Shown: piece by piece, positions 61,136 through 64,000 of the stretch
Layout of the letters: each line of letters begins with the position of its first letter
Position numbering within the stretch: position 1 is the first letter of the stretch
Assembly: GCA_029255685.2 (NCBI GenBank)
Contig: CM055317.2
Span: 18,484,501-18,548,500 of the forward strand
DNA from: Silene conica
Taxonomy: Eukaryota > Streptophyta > Magnoliopsida > Caryophyllales > Caryophyllaceae
Direction: 5' to 3'
DNA: 64,000 bases
Made by a program: the position numbers and the translations under genes
The notes under the pieces: generated by a model
Seen by the model: the letters and a program-made list of their open reading frames with translations, nothing else
Told to the model about the DNA's origin: nothing
Databases searched by the model: none

Positions 61136-63790
61136 ATGGCAGAATATGACGATGACATGTTGCTCGAAAATCTTCGGGAATTACTACGAAACTGACCAAC
61201 TGGTAATCGGTCTAGTACGAAACAAGATGAATTCAAAATCTATGACCTCCCAGAATTCAACGGCGGCACAGACCCCGAACAATATTTGGATTTGACACGA
61301 AAAATTTAACGAATGTTCGATTTTAAAGACCTTAGCGATGAGAAGAGGTGTCGCTATGCCATATTACGCTTTGGGAAAGGGGGCTTCGTTATGGTTCGAG
61401 GGACTTAAAACCAAGAGAACACGGGCTGGCAAGGACAAGATTGCTTCGTGGGAGTCGTCGCAACGCAAACTTCGAAAACGGTATGTACCCATGTGTCATA
61501 GGATTACCACTTACCGTAACATTGCCGAATTTAAACAGGGGGAATTGAGTGTGAGTGAATATATCAATGAGTTTGAAAATTTGTCTTTGATGGGAGAATT
61601 AGATGAAATAGAGGAGCAGAAAATGTCGCGGTTTTTACGTGGTCTAAACTTCAGTATTTCAAGTGTCGTAGAATTGTATCCATATTCCGATTTCGATAGA
61701 CTTTGCGGATTGTGCTTGAAACTCGAGTCGCAGGGAGGAACCAAATATGGGTGAGGGTCGAATATGGATTATAATAAGGATAAATTACAAATAACCACCA
61801 CGTATTTGCGTATTTTTACAAATTACCACCACATATTTGCTTTATTATAAATAACCCTCGGACTTTTACGTATAATCCCGATCACCACCGTATTTTAATC
61901 CCGAACATCTTTTTTCTTATTTTACGTCTTATTAAGTTATAATTTATGCAAAATACTCATATATCCCTAAATCCTCAATACCTGAAATTATTAAATCAAT
62001 TAATCACGTAAATCTCCGAATTGCAATTGATACACATACACGCAAATCTTATAGCTTCAATGAAAGAAAGTTGGCAAACACCAATCTAACAAGAGGTAGA
62101 TTGAATATTTGAATATACGGAGTATTATTTACGGTGGAAGGACAGTTTAGAAGGAAAACGAAAGTACTGGTAGGATATGGAGAAACTCTCAGATAAATCA
62201 TAATATTATCGAATTTAACATTATCCAATTGCCATCTTTGCTGGGAAAATGTGACAAAGAGATACAGGGCGATATAAAGGATTAATTGATTTAGGGATTT
62301 GGGGATTTCAAAAAATGGGAATTTGGGGATTATAGGAAAGAAGGAAAGGTTGAATGGGAGTGACTTAATGGGGGTAATTTGGGTATTTTCACCTAAATCG
62401 TCACTTAACAAGTTGGAAAAAAAGAAAAAAAGATGTTCGAGATTAAAATACGGTGGTGATCGGGAGTATACGTAAAAGTCTGGGGTTATTTGTAAAAAAA
62501 CAAATACGTGGTGGTAATTTGTAAACATACGCAAATACGTGGTGGTTATTTGTAATTTATCCTTATAATAATCCCAAAACCTGGTCGAAACCCGAAACAC
62601 CCACCATGACGAATACCCCTGCATCCAGTAGCTTTCCAAACAAGAGTCACAACCCTACTGATAATTTTAATACCCCTAAATCATCTTCCTTGACCAAAGA
62701 AACCAGGCTTGCTAAAGTGAGATGCTTCAAGTGTCAGGGGTTCGGACATTATCAAAGTTCGTGTCCCAATAAACGAGTGGTTACCGTGAGAGAAGCAATG
62801 GAGTGTCGGGATGAATTGCGCGAGGAAGAGCATGAGACTAGAGGTGGTTTGTTTAACCTTGATGAACCTAACCAAGAGGATGAGCAGGCTGAAATTTATG
62901 AAGCACCAATCTATGATACTTGCCTTGTGATTCGTTCATTACAAATAATATCCGAACCAGGTCACACTGAACAGCGTGCTCAGCTATTCCATACGAAGTG
63001 CCAAGTAAATGAAAAGTGGTGTAGTGTGGTAATCGATGGTGGTAGTTGTACAAACGCTGCTTTAAATGAGATGGTCCCGAAAGTAGCCTTACCAACTATG
63101 ACTCATCCTGAGCCTTATGCTTTACATTGGTTAAACGATGGTAAGAAGGTGGAAGTCTCAAAACAGGTTCGTGTGTGTTTTACAATGGGTTCCTATGAAG
63201 ATGAGGTCTTATGCGATGTGGTTCCTATGGATGTTTGTCAGGTGCTTTTAGGAAGACCTTGGCAATATGATCGGGACGTGACACAAATGGGTCGGAGTAA
63301 TGAGTATATGTTGTTTTCTAAGGGGAAGAAGGTCGTATTGAAGCCTATGCCTTCTCAAGCCGTCCGAGCTATGTACACTAGTCGTAAAAAGAGTCCATAT
63401 CTCTCAATGCTAGCAATGAGAAATAATCTTGAACGAACTTTCAAGAAGGAAGAGTCAAAGGTCACCCACATTGATCCTTTTATTAATTTCAATCCCTCGC
63501 CTTTGTTTGACAGATACGGTGATGAGGAGGAGGTCGTTTCTGTTTTCAAGGCACCATGTAATTCGTTTGGTGACAACTATGAGTTCGGGCAGTTTGCACA
63601 ACAAGTGATACAACCGGACTCCCAGAATAGTGGGGTATTATTCTATTCTCCCACGCCGGTACCTAATACGAGCTCGAGTTTGTTGCTTGTGTTCGTCATT
63701 CATTTTGCTAATATGGTTGTGGTCTTCGCCTTCGATTCGGGTGAAGCGAGAATACAAGAATTGAGGTCAATTTCTTTTAAAGGGGGAGTA
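61136..63790 (+). pseudogene. Gag-protease region of a Ty3-type retrotransposon (decayed, no reverse transcriptase)
   Basis: Reading starts at ATG 61,136. Two in-frame stops (61,193, and a TAA at about 61,307), a frame change near 61,370 and a TGA at 61,752 break the gag part (RKRYVPMCHRITTYRNIAEF, then SVSEYINEFENLSL, a retrotransposon gag signature). After the MITE the frame resumes, with a CCHC zinc knuckle (CFKCQGFGHYQSSC) and a retropepsin-like domain (VIDGGSCTNAA, later LLGRPWQYDR). Instead of reverse transcriptase, the frame then holds unrecognised sequence to the 3' LTR and ends at 63,938-63,940 inside it. The element is therefore non-autonomous and needs enzymes in trans. The part from 62,606 to 63,940 is open over 444 codons. 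Confidence 0.85.
61778..62562. mobile_element. Mutator-type MITE, 785 bp, inside the gag region
   Basis: TIRs are about 140 bp (GGATAAATTACAAATAACCA and its inverse, with repeated taccaccac motifs) and are flanked by a perfect 9-bp duplication TTATAATAA (61,769-61,777 and 62,563-62,571). A 9-bp TSD and long TIRs fit MULEs. Leaving out the element and one duplication copy joins the flanking gag frame in phase. There is no gene inside; the minus-strand open frame of 196 codons shows no motif. Confidence 0.93.
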
Positions 63791-63792
63791 GA
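63776..63792 (+). promoter_or_regulatory. Polypurine tract before the 3' LTR
   Basis: AAAGGGGGAGTAGA lies immediately before TGATATGGTTGACG, the start of the 3' LTR, as needed for plus-strand DNA synthesis. Confidence 0.75.
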
Positions 63793-64000
63793 TGATATGG
63801 TTGACGAAGCAGTGGACATCAATCCAGAGGCGAGTTTGCTAGCAACCGTTACCGAGTCTTCGGGTTCGAGAATGCATTTTGTTTGCATGGTTTCTCATAT
63901 AGATGGGTGCAATTTGGTCCAAAAGTTGGTCTCTTTGTAGGAGAGTTATTACTCTATTATTTCCTATGTTTGTTGCTAAGTTCAATAGTCTTTATTATGT
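63793..64000 (+). repeat. 3' LTR, first 208 bases (runs off the window)
   Basis: It matches 60,089-60,295 with few changes (tgtatgg/tgcatgg, cacgtagatgag/catatagatggg). It also holds the last 49 codons of the gag-protease frame. Confidence 0.85.

Noticed and set aside
62049-62639. 196-aa minus-strand ORF in the Mutator-type MITE
   Set aside because: No motif, spans the whole MITE and runs into the antisense of gag; chance frame in AT-rich DNA.
63030-63070. Retropepsin motif Asp-Gly-Gly taken as a dead active site
   Set aside because: This form is common in plant Ty3-type gag-protease proteins, so it is not an odd mutation.

Overview
The window is nuclear DNA from a flowering plant, most likely a eudicot. 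The signs are GT-AG introns of plant size, AT-rich intergenic DNA, plant transposon families (MULE, hAT, Tourist and Stowaway MITEs, Helitrons, Ty3-type LTR elements) and two ordinary plant genes. A Caryophyllales source is a guess from general look only. Only a small part of the 64 kb is host coding sequence; most of the rest is nested transposable elements.

Layout. 1-2,750: right part of a Mutator-like element (MULE) whose transposase is fused to an OTU-type cysteine protease domain and broken by an in-frame TGA, followed by an unrecognised opposite-strand ORF and a palindromic minisatellite. 2,760-3,040: truncated TPR-protein exon. 3,855-4,340: an exactly bounded hAT MITE. 7,319-19,252 (minus): complete 15-exon gene for an organelle-targeted NADP-isocitrate dehydrogenase. 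Its introns hold several elements, including a foldback hAT derivative of about 1.65 kb with arms of about 800 bp. 20,256-22,877: solo LTR with 5-bp TSD. 23,340-30,360: a nest of TIR elements, Helitrons, a Tourist MITE and satellite-like arrays rich in the motif acaatatcac.

30,368-48,306 is the most interesting region. Two related TIR elements lie head to head, separated by an (AT)n tract. One is a 1.86-kb non-autonomous element (30,368-32,223). The other is a 16-kb element (32,265-48,306) that carries its own gene set: a FAR1/MULE transposase (minus strand, four exons, one frameshift in an A8 run, an acidic C-terminal exon encoded by a TTC/GAA microsatellite), a tandem pair of small F-box-like genes, and a roughly 14-exon gene for a large Ulp1/SENP-type (C48) protein. 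That protein appears to hold a dead and an intact peptidase domain in tandem. Nearly all non-coding space in the 16-kb element is filled with short GTTTCAC-core repeats in both orientations; the small element carries a variant array. Between the two convergent large genes lies a near-perfect 91-nt hairpin with a TATA box about 115 bp upstream, a candidate small-RNA gene. MULEs carrying Ulp1-like genes are known (Kaonashi-type), but this combination of cargo, motif array, hairpin and (TA)n target is worth study.

48,307-49,328: Helitron right part. 49,800-52,290: decayed LTR fragments. 53,599-56,890 (plus): complete five-exon RD21-like papain-type cysteine protease gene with granulin domain. 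57,000-60,088: intergenic DNA with a Stowaway MITE and an hAT MITE fragment. 60,089-end: a non-autonomous gag-protease LTR retrotransposon, interrupted by an intact 785-bp Mutator-type MITE with a 9-bp TSD; its 3' LTR runs off the window.
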